A stretch of DNA of 64,000 bases from positions 2,046,001 to 2,110,000 of the forward strand of contig NZ_CP046172.1 in NCBI RefSeq assembly GCF_011801145.1, given 5' to 3'. The notes below the pieces were generated by a model. That model saw only the letters and a list, made by a program, of their open reading frames with translations. It did no database searches and was not told the origin of the DNA. The translations under genes and the position numbers were made by a program. Shown one piece after another: positions 1 to 8,632 of the stretch (position 1 is the first letter of the stretch; each line of letters starts with the position of its first letter). The stretch is from Nocardia arthritidis. Its GTDB lineage: Bacteria; Actinomycetota; Actinomycetes; Mycobacteriales; Mycobacteriaceae.

Positions 1-1
1 C

Positions 2-775
2 GTCGTATTGGACTGCATCCACCTATACGGGGGCAATAACGACGGTAAGGGACGATTTCCGGCGTGGACTATGAAGGGGCCCAATAAGGATCTCCCGGCA
101 TTCGACCAAGCCGTGGCCGACGGTCTCGGCTTCCTGCAATACCTCGCCGGCGAGTACGCCAACGAGACCGCGATAGCCGCATACGACCCGATCAATGAGC
201 CCTACCACGATCCGGCCGATCCGAACGGGCTGATGCGGGGTTACGCGAAGGTCGTCGACGCGATCCGGGCCAAGGACAAGAATGCGAGCATCATGCTCGA
301 ACCCTCCTACGGGGACGCCAAAGTGCCGAGCTCGGCGTTCACGCCGTTCAACAACAATCCGAACAACGCGCTCAACTTGATCTGGTCCATCCACGACTAC
401 TACCCGGGCGGGGCGGGTGAAGGCTACGGCGATGACGGATCCGCGACAACCCCGAACGCGTCACAGGGCAACGAAAACAACGGGCCCAACGATTTCACCG
501 AATACAAGCCCGGACATACCGCCGACCTCGAAGCTCATCTGAATGTGCAACTCGATCTGACTCGAACCGTCGGATTGCCGCTGTGGATCGGCGAATTCGG
601 CATCGCCTCCGCGAAGAAGGGGCATAACGACTTCATCGATGATTACGTGGCCCTGTTCAAGAACAAAGGGCTGGGATTCGCCTGGTGGGAGTACAAGGAC
701 GGCGGCAGCTTCCGGATGATCAACCCGGACGATGACAGCTGGCTCGACTGGGTCGACCGGCTGCTGCCGCGGTAG
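2..775 (+). CDS. Glycoside hydrolase family 5 (cellulase-like), 3' part
   Basis: The reading frame is open at the left edge, so the start lies outside the window. The visible part is the C-terminal two thirds of a GH5 (beta/alpha)8 barrel. The motif PINEP (around base 190) carries the catalytic acid/base glutamate, and WIGEFG (around base 588) carries the nucleophile glutamate. The late WWEY motif is also usual in this family. The enzyme would hydrolyse beta-1,4 or beta-1,3 glycosidic bonds, presumably outside the cell, but the signal peptide is not visible and substrate cannot be read. It ends 7 bases before the end of the antiporter gene on the other strand, so the two are convergent. Confidence 0.85.
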   Translation, partial: VVLDCIHLYGGNNDGKGRFPAWTMKGPNKDLPAFDQAVADGLGFLQYLAGEYANETAIAAYDPINEPYHDPADPNGLMRGYAKVVDAIRAKDKNASIMLEPSYGDAKVPSSAFTPFNNNPNNALNLIWSIHDYYPGGAGEGYGDDGSATTPNASQGNENNGPNDFTEYKPGHTADLEAHLNVQLDLTRTVGLPLWIGEFGIASAKKGHNDFIDDYVALFKNKGLGFAWWEYKDGGSFRMINPDDDSWLDWVDRLLPR

Positions 776-781
776 AGCCGG

Positions 782-2077
782 TTACGTGTCCTCTCGTACT
801 GCCGAGAGCGCTCTGCGCGACCCCGCCGCGACCTGGTCCTCGATCAACTTGCGCGACTTGACTTCTCGTCGCTCCAGCCAGTTCAGGACGGGGACCGTCA
901 TGGTGGTGGTGACGAGGGCGACCAGGACGAGGGCGGCGAAGAGTTCGGCGGAGACGATGCCGGCTTGCAGTCCGACATTGAGGGCGACGAGCTGCATGAG
1001 ACCCCTGGCGTTCATCAGGGCGCCGATGCGCAGCGCGACCGAATTGGGTTCGCCGCGCAGGCGGGCGGCGAGCCAGCAGCCGCCGAATTTGCCGACCACG
1101 GCCACCGCGACGGCGGCGATGCCGAATACCAGCACGGCCGGCTCGGTGAAGAGATCGAATCTGGTTTGCAGGCCCGAGTAGGTGAAGAACATGGGCAGGA
1201 AGATCACCCGCGTCACCGAATGTGTGCTGTGCACAACGTGTTCGGCGGCTTCGTCGCGCGGCATCGCCATGCCGACGCAGAATGCGCCGAACACCGCGTA
1301 CAGACCGATCACATCGGTGAACCACGCGCCCGCGAACAGCACGGCGACCGTCACCAACAGTCGTGACTCGTCGTTCCAGCCCGGCCGGGACAGGCACCAG
1401 CCGAGCACGCGGCGGATGACCAGCAGCAACACCGCGACGAATATCAGCCCGCCACCGATCGCGAGCATGATGGGCCGGGCCCGGCCCGCCGCGGCGCTCA
1501 GCACACCGGCGAGCATGATCCAGGCGACCACGTCATCGGTCGCGCCCGCGGCCAATGACAGCGAACCGTATCTGGTCCCCGATATGCCGGTTTCGGTGAT
1601 GATCCTGGCCAGCATGGGAAAGGCGGTGATGGCCAGCGCGACGGCGACGAACGCGACCGTCACCCCGAGCGGAACCCCGTCCACGAAGATCCCGACCCGC
1701 CCCTTCGCGCCCAGCGCCAATGCCAGGCCGAGTACGAACGGAACCAGTACGCCCGCCGCCGAGATCGCGATCGCACTCGCTGCCAGTCCGCGCCCGGCAT
1801 GTTTACGGAACTCGTATCCGGCGTGAAACATCAACGCCACCACGCCGATCTGCCCCGCGACGTACAGCACCGGACGTAGCTCACCGGGAAAGAGGCGCTC
1901 CGACAGACCGGGCGCGAGCAGCCCGAATACCGAGGGGCCGAGAAGTACCCCGGCGATCATCTCGCCGACCACCGCGGGCTGCCCGAACCGATTGAGGGCA
2001 TACGAAACGAGTCGGCAGAACAACAGGATCACCACGGCGGCGACGAAGAACACCGGCGCGAGTTCACCAACGTTCAC
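782..2077 (-). CDS. Cation:proton antiporter, CPA2 type
   Basis: The protein (431 residues) is almost entirely hydrophobic with about 12 membrane segments. The N-terminal text GEMIAGVLLGPS, the NhaA/KefB-like GATDDVVAW stretch and the second half match monovalent cation/proton antiporters of the CPA2 group. No C-terminal TrkA-N domain is present. I place the start at GTG 2077, because this overlaps the TGA stop of the P450 gene by four bases (GTGA), a sign of translational coupling; an ATG 39 bases upstream would lie inside the P450 gene. It is the last gene of a four-gene redox operon, so it may balance ions or pH, or move a charged product. That role is inference. Confidence 0.8.
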   Translation of the reverse strand: MNVGELAPVFFVAAVVILLFCRLVSYALNRFGQPAVVGEMIAGVLLGPSVFGLLAPGLSERLFPGELRPVLYVAGQIGVVALMFHAGYEFRKHAGRGLAASAIAISAAGVLVPFVLGLALALGAKGRVGIFVDGVPLGVTVAFVAVALAITAFPMLARIITETGISGTRYGSLSLAAGATDDVVAWIMLAGVLSAAAGRARPIMLAIGGGLIFVAVLLLVIRRVLGWCLSRPGWNDESRLLVTVAVLFAGAWFTDVIGLYAVFGAFCVGMAMPRDEAAEHVVHSTHSVTRVIFLPMFFTYSGLQTRFDLFTEPAVLVFGIAAVAVAVVGKFGGCWLAARLRGEPNSVALRIGALMNARGLMQLVALNVGLQAGIVSAELFAALVLVALVTTTMTVPVLNWLERREVKSRKLIEDQVAAGSRRALSAVREDT

Positions 2078-3429
2078 GACACACCAACCTCTCGATCGGC
2101 GAAGTAGTTGCCGCACAACTGCTTGCGCCGCGCGTCCCAGACCATCCAGCTGCCGTACACCAGCTGGATCATGCTGCGCGGCAAGGATTCCCAGCGATCA
2201 CACAACCGCATCAGCATCAATCGCGCTGTCGGCCTGCGTGTTCCAATCGCACGCGGGGTGAGTAAACACGGCCCGCGATTGGGCAGCGATCGAGTGTGTT
2301 GCGCCGCGGAGTCCAACCGGTAGCGGCGCAGCACCTCTCGTGCGCACACCCGCATGGTGAGGGTGGCGAAGCCGCGCGCGGGGCAGGGCCGGTTGGCCGG
2401 GATGCCGAACGGAATATAGTGCGGCGGTTTGGATTCCGGTGCGATCCAGCGATCGGGATCGAACTCCTGGTGACCGGCGCCCTGCTGATAGCGCGGATAG
2501 TCGAACAGCAGCACCGACCCCGACGGTATGACGGGATGATCCGCGGTGCTCGCTATCTCCGCGGTCGTTATCCGGTGCGCGATGCCGAAAAGTGGATAAT
2601 GCCAGAGCGTTTCGTCGATGACGCGGTCCAGGTACTCGTCGTCCGGTGCGGCGGAGAGACGTTCCTGCACGGCGGGATGGGTGGCGATGGCCAGCAGCAG
2701 ATGTGCCATCGCCTCGGACATCTGCACCACCGCCGTATTGAAGAAGGTGCCCTGCAGGTAATACGCCTGCTCGTCCGGCGAGAGGGTGGCCGGGAGCGGT
2801 TCCGGCGGCCGGTCGGCGGCTATCCGCTTGCGCAGATAGGCCGTGAGCCGGGCACGTCGGTCCATGTGGCGCAGCCGAGTGCATTTCAGCGAGCTGACCA
2901 CATCGTCGGCATTGCCGGTGATGAGATCTCGGGCGCCGACGGGACACGGTTGCCGGAAAACCAGTTCGTAGTACACCTCGGCCCAGATCGGCATCATCAG
3001 ATCCCGCAGCCGGACCGAGCGGATCCGGCCGTCGGTGTCGTATTCGTCCAGCACCCGGCGGGTGCAGCGGCCGACCAGTTCGGCCCATTCCGGTTTGCCG
3101 AGCCGCGCCAGTATCCGCCGGGTGGTTCTGGCGACGTCGTCGTAGCGCGGGCCCGGCTCCAAATGTTCCTGGTGGACTTCGGCGCCCGGCGCCAGCCAGT
3201 ACCAGAACAGGTCCGACAGCGCCGCACCCCTGCTGCGGCCGTTGGCGGCCGGATGTCCGTACAACCGCTTGAATCCGGCGATCGGCAGGTCGGCGCTCGG
3301 CGTCGTCATACCGGTATCGCCGTTGATCGCGGCGAAGATCCGCACCCGCAGCGCGACAACGGCGGGCGGCAGCCAGTACGGCAGACCGACCACCACCGGC
3401 ACGGCGAGAAGAGCCCAGCGGGCGTTCAT
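2074..3429 (-). CDS. Cytochrome P450 with N-terminal membrane anchor and altered K-helix motif
   Basis: The protein has 451 residues when started at ATG 3429, which overlaps the upstream stop as ATGA. Residues 1 to about 30 are hydrophobic (MNARWALLAVPVVVGLPYW), a likely membrane anchor, unusual for bacterial P450s. The heme loop reads FGIPANRPCPARG with Cys349 as the expected thiolate ligand, but the first motif glycine pair is altered. The K-helix, normally ExxR, reads ETLW at residues 273-276, so the usual arginine is tryptophan. The I-helix also lacks a clear AGxDT. CYP157 of Streptomyces is a known family without ExxR, so this need not mean loss of function. Partner electron donors are not encoded next to it. 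The other operon members suggest oxidative tailoring of an unknown metabolite. Confidence 0.75.
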   Translation of the reverse strand: MNARWALLAVPVVVGLPYWLPPAVVALRVRIFAAINGDTGMTTPSADLPIAGFKRLYGHPAANGRSRGAALSDLFWYWLAPGAEVHQEHLEPGPRYDDVARTTRRILARLGKPEWAELVGRCTRRVLDEYDTDGRIRSVRLRDLMMPIWAEVYYELVFRQPCPVGARDLITGNADDVVSSLKCTRLRHMDRRARLTAYLRKRIAADRPPEPLPATLSPDEQAYYLQGTFFNTAVVQMSEAMAHLLLAIATHPAVQERLSAAPDDEYLDRVIDETLWHYPLFGIAHRITTAEIASTADHPVIPSGSVLLFDYPRYQQGAGHQEFDPDRWIAPESKPPHYIPFGIPANRPCPARGFATLTMRVCAREVLRRYRLDSAAQHTRSLPNRGPCLLTPRAIGTRRPTARLMLMRLCDRWESLPRSMIQLVYGSWMVWDARRKQLCGNYFADREVGVS

Positions 3430-4514
3430 CGCGATACCTCGCGGACCAGATCGGGTGTCAGGTCGCGCGGTATCGCACCGCCGCACAGGGTCAACGCGTC
3501 GTCGAATTCCTCGCGCAGCAGTTCCAGCACCTGCCGCACACCGGTTTCGCCGCCGGCGGCCAGCCCCCACAGCACGGGACGGCCGATGCCGACCGCGGCC
3601 GCGCCGAGCGCCAGCGCCTTCGCCACATCGGTGCCGCGCCGCACCCCGCCGTCGAGCAGCACCGGAATTCGCCCGCCGACGGCGGCCACCACCTCGGGTA
3701 GCAGCTCGATGGTCGACGGCACGGTATCCAGTTGCCGCCCACCGTGATTGGAAAGCAGCAGGCCATCGACACCGCGCCGAACGGCCTCACGCACGTCCTC
3801 CGGATGCAGTAGTCCCTTGAGCACGATCGGCAGCGAGGTGATCTGGCGCAGCCAGTCGATATGCGACCACGAGATCTCCGGCGACATGACGATCTGCCGG
3901 ACCAGGCCGGGCTCACCGTCGCGCATATCGCGCAGATTCTCGCAGGCCAAGCCCGGCGGCAGATCGGTGAAACCGTTGCGCACATTGCGTTCGTTGGTGC
4001 CGCGCGCCGGCGAGTCCACGGTGACGACGAGCGCCGCGCACCCCGCGGCCGTGGCCCGCCGCACGAGGATCTCGGTGAGTTCCAGATCCGGTTGGATATA
4101 CAGCTGGAACCACAGGGTCGCGCGGTCGCCGGCGACGGCCCTTGCGGCGGCGGCCACCTGGTCCACCGCCACCGTCGCCGCCATCGCGACGATCATGATC
4201 GTATCCGCCGCCGCGGCGGCCCGAGCCGTCGCCAGCTCCCCATCGGGATGGACGAGTTTATGAAATGCGGTGGGCGACACCAGGATCGGCATACTCGATC
4301 GGCTGCCGAGCAGGGTGGTGTTCAGCTCGCGCTTGCTCGCGCCGCGCAGCATTCTCGGCAGCAGCCGCAGCCGGGTGAAGGCCGCCTCGTTCTCGCGCAG
4401 GGTGAGTTCGTCCCGGGCCCCGCCCGCGATGTAGTCGACGTAGACCGGGTCGAGCACGGCTCGCGCCGCGTACTCGATTTCGCGCAGGTTCAACGGATTC
4501 GGCAGGTCGATCAT
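3426..4514 (-). CDS. FMN-dependent alpha-hydroxy-acid oxidase/dehydrogenase
   Basis: This 362-residue protein has the full length and TIM-barrel layout of the glycolate oxidase / L-lactate dehydrogenase family. The signature SNHGGRQLD at about residues 254-262 carries the catalytic histidine and the substrate-binding arginine, and DGGVRRGTDVAKALALGA near the C-terminus is the FMN phosphate site. The N-terminal YIAGGARDE is also typical. It would oxidise an L-2-hydroxy acid to a 2-oxo acid with O2 or the electron-transport chain as acceptor. It starts 7 bases after the end of the FAD oxidoreductase gene and overlaps the P450 start by 4 bases, so the genes are one operon. Substrate is unknown. 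Confidence 0.88.
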   Translation of the reverse strand: MIDLPNPLNLREIEYAARAVLDPVYVDYIAGGARDELTLRENEAAFTRLRLLPRMLRGASKRELNTTLLGSRSSMPILVSPTAFHKLVHPDGELATARAAAAADTIMIVAMAATVAVDQVAAAARAVAGDRATLWFQLYIQPDLELTEILVRRATAAGCAALVVTVDSPARGTNERNVRNGFTDLPPGLACENLRDMRDGEPGLVRQIVMSPEISWSHIDWLRQITSLPIVLKGLLHPEDVREAVRRGVDGLLLSNHGGRQLDTVPSTIELLPEVVAAVGGRIPVLLDGGVRRGTDVAKALALGAAAVGIGRPVLWGLAAGGETGVRQVLELLREEFDDALTLCGGAIPRDLTPDLVREVSR

Positions 4515-4520
4515 CGCGGA

Positions 4521-6089
4521 TCACCGGCTCGGCGCGGCCGTGGACGCGAGGATCGCGGCGAAGAATTCGGTGAGCGGCGCGCGGTGGGCCCGCGGATCGT
4601 TCCACTCGTTCTCCAGATTTTCCGCCATGTGGTGCACGGCGCCACTGCCTCGATGCCGGATCACCGGGTGCAGATATGCCGCGTCGACCGCCTGTTCCGG
4701 TGCGTTCTGGGCGGTGCGCCGCACCGTTATGTCGAACGGATCGACCTTGTCGTGATCGGGCCCGTATTCCAGGGTGATGGTGAAATAGTCGCAGCCGTAA
4801 TCGTTTTCGTGCGCGTAGTCAACGGGAACCTCCTCGAGATACTGCGCGGGGCCGTCCGGCGGAAACAGGAGCACATCCCCGATAACCCCGAACTGTTGCC
4901 ACAGCGCCGAACTACGGTTGACCCGCGCCACCACCGCATCCGCCAGCGCCGATGCGGTGGCGGCGATCTCGCGGCGCGGCCAGGCCCTGCCGTGATACCG
5001 CTCGCCCAGGATGTTCGCCAAAGCTCGTGCGGCGTAACGGAATCCGTGGATAAACCCGCCGGTCGACCTTTTGAAATCGCGCTGCTGAACCAGGGTGCCC
5101 GCGAAGTACATGCCCGGCACGTCGACCGATTCGTAGGCGGCGGTCAGCTCGGGAAAGCGGTCGTCGATGACCAGGCGCGGGCGGCAGTCCCGATCGAAAA
5201 TCGAAGGGTCGAAACGGAATCCGGTGCACACCAACACCCGGTCGTAGCGCAGCGGTTTGATCAGCTCGTCGGCGCGCGAGAAGCTGAAGTGCACCAGGTA
5301 GCCGGCGTCGTCGCGGTCGATCGACACCACGTTGCCGTCGAGCAGCGCGTTCTGTGATTTGAGCTGGTAGGTGTCGAGGAAGTTGTTGTTCACCGCGCGC
5401 AAATGGCCGACGTAGTGGGTATTCCACGCCATGCGGACGGAGCTGCGCCCCGCGACGTGGATTACCGCGGCGGAGGCGATCAGGTTGTCCGCGGTCTCGA
5501 AGGCCGAATTGCCCTTGCCGATGATCAGCACCCGCTGATCGGTGAAATCCGCCGGATCGACCGTTGCGGTGGCATAGTGCTCCGCCATCTCGATTCCAGG
5601 AATAGTGGGAATATTCGGAACAAGTCCGGTTGCCATCACCAACCGCCGTGCTCGATATTCGGCGCCGTGCTGGTCCGTGGCGACGAATCCGTTTTTCGCG
5701 CGCCGGATCCGCGTCACCCGCGTGCGATAGGATACGGACAGGCCGAGCTTATCGGTGAAATCCGCGAGGTAGCGCACGAAATCGTCGGCGGTGGGAAAGT
5801 ATTCCGGACTGTACCGGGTGAACAGCAACTCCGGATCCGGCGAGAGCAGCGAGTTCCAGTCCATTCGCATATTCAGCTCCGGATCGGTGCTGCCGGTATG
5901 CCGTTTGTTGATGGAAATCAGAGTCCGGTGGCGCGGGAAGGTCGTGAAAAAGGTGCCCGGCCCGGCGCCGGATTCCAGTATCCGATAGGAGTGTCCTGCG
6001 GCGTCCAGCGCCTGCCCGAGCTGCAGACCGCCCGGGCCCGCGCCGATGACGAGATAATCGAGAGGTTCACCGAAGGATTCGGTTTGCAT
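4521..6089 (-). CDS. FAD-dependent NAD(P)-binding oxidoreductase (flavin monooxygenase-like)
   Basis: The 522-residue protein has an N-terminal FAD-binding GAGPGG at residues 16-21 and a second dinucleotide-binding motif GKGNSAFETADN at about 190-201, the arrangement seen in flavin-containing monooxygenase and FOXRED2-like proteins. The text ATGLVPNIP and the late GMYFAGTL are consistent with this two-fold architecture. The last 150 residues match nothing I recognise. It is the first gene of the FAD-FMN-P450-antiporter operon. The 230 bases upstream (6090-6319) hold no gene and include an AT-rich stretch around 6145-6180 that probably contains the operon promoter. Likely role: oxidation of a nitrogen-, sulfur- or aldehyde-containing intermediate, by inference. 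Confidence 0.8.
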   Translation of the reverse strand: MQTESFGEPLDYLVIGAGPGGLQLGQALDAAGHSYRILESGAGPGTFFTTFPRHRTLISINKRHTGSTDPELNMRMDWNSLLSPDPELLFTRYSPEYFPTADDFVRYLADFTDKLGLSVSYRTRVTRIRRAKNGFVATDQHGAEYRARRLVMATGLVPNIPTIPGIEMAEHYATATVDPADFTDQRVLIIGKGNSAFETADNLIASAAVIHVAGRSSVRMAWNTHYVGHLRAVNNNFLDTYQLKSQNALLDGNVVSIDRDDAGYLVHFSFSRADELIKPLRYDRVLVCTGFRFDPSIFDRDCRPRLVIDDRFPELTAAYESVDVPGMYFAGTLVQQRDFKRSTGGFIHGFRYAARALANILGERYHGRAWPRREIAATASALADAVVARVNRSSALWQQFGVIGDVLLFPPDGPAQYLEEVPVDYAHENDYGCDYFTITLEYGPDHDKVDPFDITVRRTAQNAPEQAVDAAYLHPVIRHRGSGAVHHMAENLENEWNDPRAHRAPLTEFFAAILASTAAPSR

Positions 6090-6319
6090 GGTTCACCGCC
6101 GAGCGAGAGTGCCTGTGGAACCCTTCGGATTATCGATCACGGACCGACGTAATTCAGTCTTTTACTACTTTTCCCCAGTTGAGATCCCCAGTTGCCATAT
6201 TCGCGGTTCCGTGCATGGGCAGAAGGCTTGCCGAAGAATATGAATTCGATCTACGGCAAGCTATCGATCGCGAGTTCCCCGCTGGCGACCGGGCGTGAAT
6301 TGCTGGCGTCCTCGGACGA

Positions 6320-6919
6320 CTACGGTTCGCGGCCCATCATGTGCAGAAGCCGGACTTGCTGAGACGTCGCCGGTACCGCGGTGTGCGTATGCGGTCCGTA
6401 ATACCGGTGGCCGTCGGTGAGCGGGCTCTCGGAAACTTCGTGATAGATCCATTCGAAGTTGTCGAGGATCCACCGCACGGTCTTCGGGTCCAGGTGCTCG
6501 TCGAGCCCAACCGCGCGGGCCAGATCCCAGGTGTGCACGACGGCGTCCACCACATACAACCCCAGCAACTGTCGCCCGGGCACCGGGCCGAACGGGTAGT
6601 CGACGATGCGGTCGAGCGCGCCTTCGACGCGGAACGCCGCCCGGCACTGCTCGACGGCCACCTCGTAGGCGGTCACCGGGTCGTCGTGGCCCACTTCCTG
6701 ACCCAGGCGCGCCATGAACTCCGCGGCGCTGGCCCCGCGCAACATGGCCACGTAGATGTCGTTTCCCTGGATCATGTGGTCGACCAACTGGCTGACATTC
6801 CATTCGGTGCAAGGTGTGGGATGGTCCCAGTGAGTCGGCGGCACCATCCGGAGACGATCACCGAACCCGGTGGCCGCGGCGTCGAGATGGGCAAGCAGTT
6901 CGCTGTCCGTGTCATCCAT
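6320..6919 (-). CDS. TIGR03086 / maleylpyruvate isomerase N-terminal-domain family protein (DinB-like)
   Basis: The 199-residue protein begins with a four-helix-bundle region containing WNVSQLVDHM, and later VDAVVHTWDLARAVG. These are the marks of the actinobacterial TIGR03086 family, a DinB-like metal-binding fold with three spaced histidines. Here the candidate ligands are the His of LVDHM and the His of VVHTWD. Related proteins are mycothiol-dependent enzymes, but this member's substrate cannot be told. It stands alone between the redox operon and a divergent membrane-protein gene, and its C-terminus reads as complete. Confidence 0.8.
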   Translation of the reverse strand: MDDTDSELLAHLDAAATGFGDRLRMVPPTHWDHPTPCTEWNVSQLVDHMIQGNDIYVAMLRGASAAEFMARLGQEVGHDDPVTAYEVAVEQCRAAFRVEGALDRIVDYPFGPVPGRQLLGLYVVDAVVHTWDLARAVGLDEHLDPKTVRWILDNFEWIYHEVSESPLTDGHRYYGPHTHTAVPATSQQVRLLHMMGREP

Positions 6920-7153
6920 GCCAATGGATTTTGATCTTCGTCTACTGACGATGCTGGCGGGAATCGGATCTCGGCCTGCCTCACCTTGTCAGCGGTGCGC
7001 CGCTGCCCTAGATGCGTGCAGCGGGCCGAAATCCGTTGCGTATCTGGACGAGTGACAGGTCGGTATTAGCCGGTCGCCATCACCCTCGAAGGGTATGTCG
7101 CCCCCTACCAGAGTTGGATGGATCTCGACGGGCGCGGCCCTAGCGTTGTCTGC

Positions 7154-7840
7154 GTGACAATTATCCGGCGCATGGGCCTCGACTTCGCATACACGTTCCT
7201 GGGACTGCCCCTCGCAGTGGTCAATTTCAGCCTCCTTGTACCCCTTTTCGCGGCGAGCCTCGGCACGGCGGTGATTTTCATCGGGATTCCGCTGCTCGCG
7301 CTGACGCTGTTGGTCGCACGCGGCTTCGCCGATATCGAGCGCGTACGCCTTCAGCAGCTGACGGGCGAGGCGACACCACGGCCCCGGTACGCCCGGGCGC
7401 CGGAGGGGGCGGGATGGTTGCATCGGATCAGCGCACCGATCAGGCAAGGGCAGAGCTGGCTGGACCTGTTATACGCCGTCGTCAACCTGCCGATCGCGAT
7501 CATCACGTTCGTATTGCCGATCGTGTGGTGGGCGATGGCGCTGGGTGGCTTGACGTACTGGTTCTGGGGCAGGTTCATCCCCTACGGCGACAGCCATGAC
7601 ATCGTCGTCGAGACGATCATGGGTGCGGACACCGCCGACAACCGGACGGTCTTCCACACGATCATCGGTGTCGTAGCGCTGCTCACCGTGTATTTCGTCC
7701 AGCGGGGGAGTGCCGCCCTCCATGCCGCCCTCGCGCAGACCCTGCTCACCCGACTCGCCGTCATGCAGGGGCGCGTTCAGGAGCCGACCACCGGCCGGGC
7801 GGCGGCCGACGCAGCGGAGGCGACCGCGTTGCGCTCGTAG
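7154..7840 (+). CDS. Membrane protein with putative-sensor domain
   Basis: The 228-residue protein has four to five hydrophobic segments: LGLPLAVVNFSLLVPLF at the start, a second just after it, a pair around residues 105-140 and one near 180. The pattern and spacing resemble the actinobacterial putative-sensor domain usually found ahead of histidine kinases, but no kinase domain follows here. The start is GTG 7154; ATG 7172 is an alternative that begins directly at the first membrane helix. No neighbour on the same strand forms an operon with it, so its partner is unknown. Confidence 0.65.
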   Translation: MTIIRRMGLDFAYTFLGLPLAVVNFSLLVPLFAASLGTAVIFIGIPLLALTLLVARGFADIERVRLQQLTGEATPRPRYARAPEGAGWLHRISAPIRQGQSWLDLLYAVVNLPIAIITFVLPIVWWAMALGGLTYWFWGRFIPYGDSHDIVVETIMGADTADNRTVFHTIIGVVALLTVYFVQRGSAALHAALAQTLLTRLAVMQGRVQEPTTGRAAADAAEATALRS

Positions 7841-7898
7841 GCGGTTGGTGGATCTGCCCGTCTGGTGGATCGGCCGCAGCCAGAGTCCAGTCGTCCGC

Positions 7899-8588
7899 TC
7901 AGAGGTCGATCACGACCTTGCCGCGGACGTGCCGGGACGCTTGGAGTTCGACTGCCGCACGGATGTCTTCGACCGGAGAGGTCGCGGCGATGGGTACCCG
8001 CAGCTGACCGGATGCGACAAGGCGCGCGATGTTGTCGAGAGCGTCGGGCGCGGCGTTGGCTCCGTTGGCGGCCGGGACCCCCTCGACCACGGCCGCGATG
8101 GTGCAGATACGACTATCCGGAACTCCCAGCTCGCGGGCGACGTGCACCGTGTCTGTCCCGTGCAGATCCAGTGCCGCGGTGACGGGACCACCATCGAGGT
8201 CGCGGACCCTGGCGGCCAGACCGTCGCCGTACACGACCGGTTCGGCGCCGAGGCTTCGCAGATACTCCGCTGTCGACGGCGACCCGGTCCCGATGACTCG
8301 TGCGCCCGCGATTCGGGCCAGCTGGACGGCGAATACACCGACCCCGCCGCCCGCGCCGCCGATCAGCACCGTGTCCTGCGGACCGAGGTGGAGGACGTCC
8401 AGCGCGGCGGCCGCGGTACTGCCCGCGATCGAGAGCGTGGCGGCGGTGCGATCATCGACCGCCTGTGGTTCGGGCACGTCCTGGACGGTCAATACCTCAG
8501 GGCCGCCGAAGGATTCGAGTCGGACCGCCCTGCTCGTGCTCGCGGGTTGGGCCGCATGGCCCTCAACGCACCAACATGCCTGCGGCAT
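7899..8588 (-). pseudogene. Zinc-type alcohol dehydrogenase-like NADP oxidoreductase with internal deletion
   Basis: The translation starts like a quinone oxidoreductase of the MDR family (AVRLESFGGPEVLTVQDVPE) and continues from about residue 43 directly into the nucleotide-binding half (AGSTAAAALDVLHL, then GGAGGGVGVFAVQLAR). Full-length relatives are about 300-310 residues, so roughly 85-90 residues of the GroES-like catalytic domain are missing, in frame, with the junction near base 8462. The start is also unclear: the expected start just before the SRAVRLE text has no start codon, and ATG 8588 adds foreign residues. I therefore call it a decayed gene. An assembly artefact is the alternative. 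Confidence 0.6.
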
Positions 8589-8632
8589 CCCGTCCCCGGT
8601 GGGCGGGGATTTCTGGGCGCCGAACCGACGCG

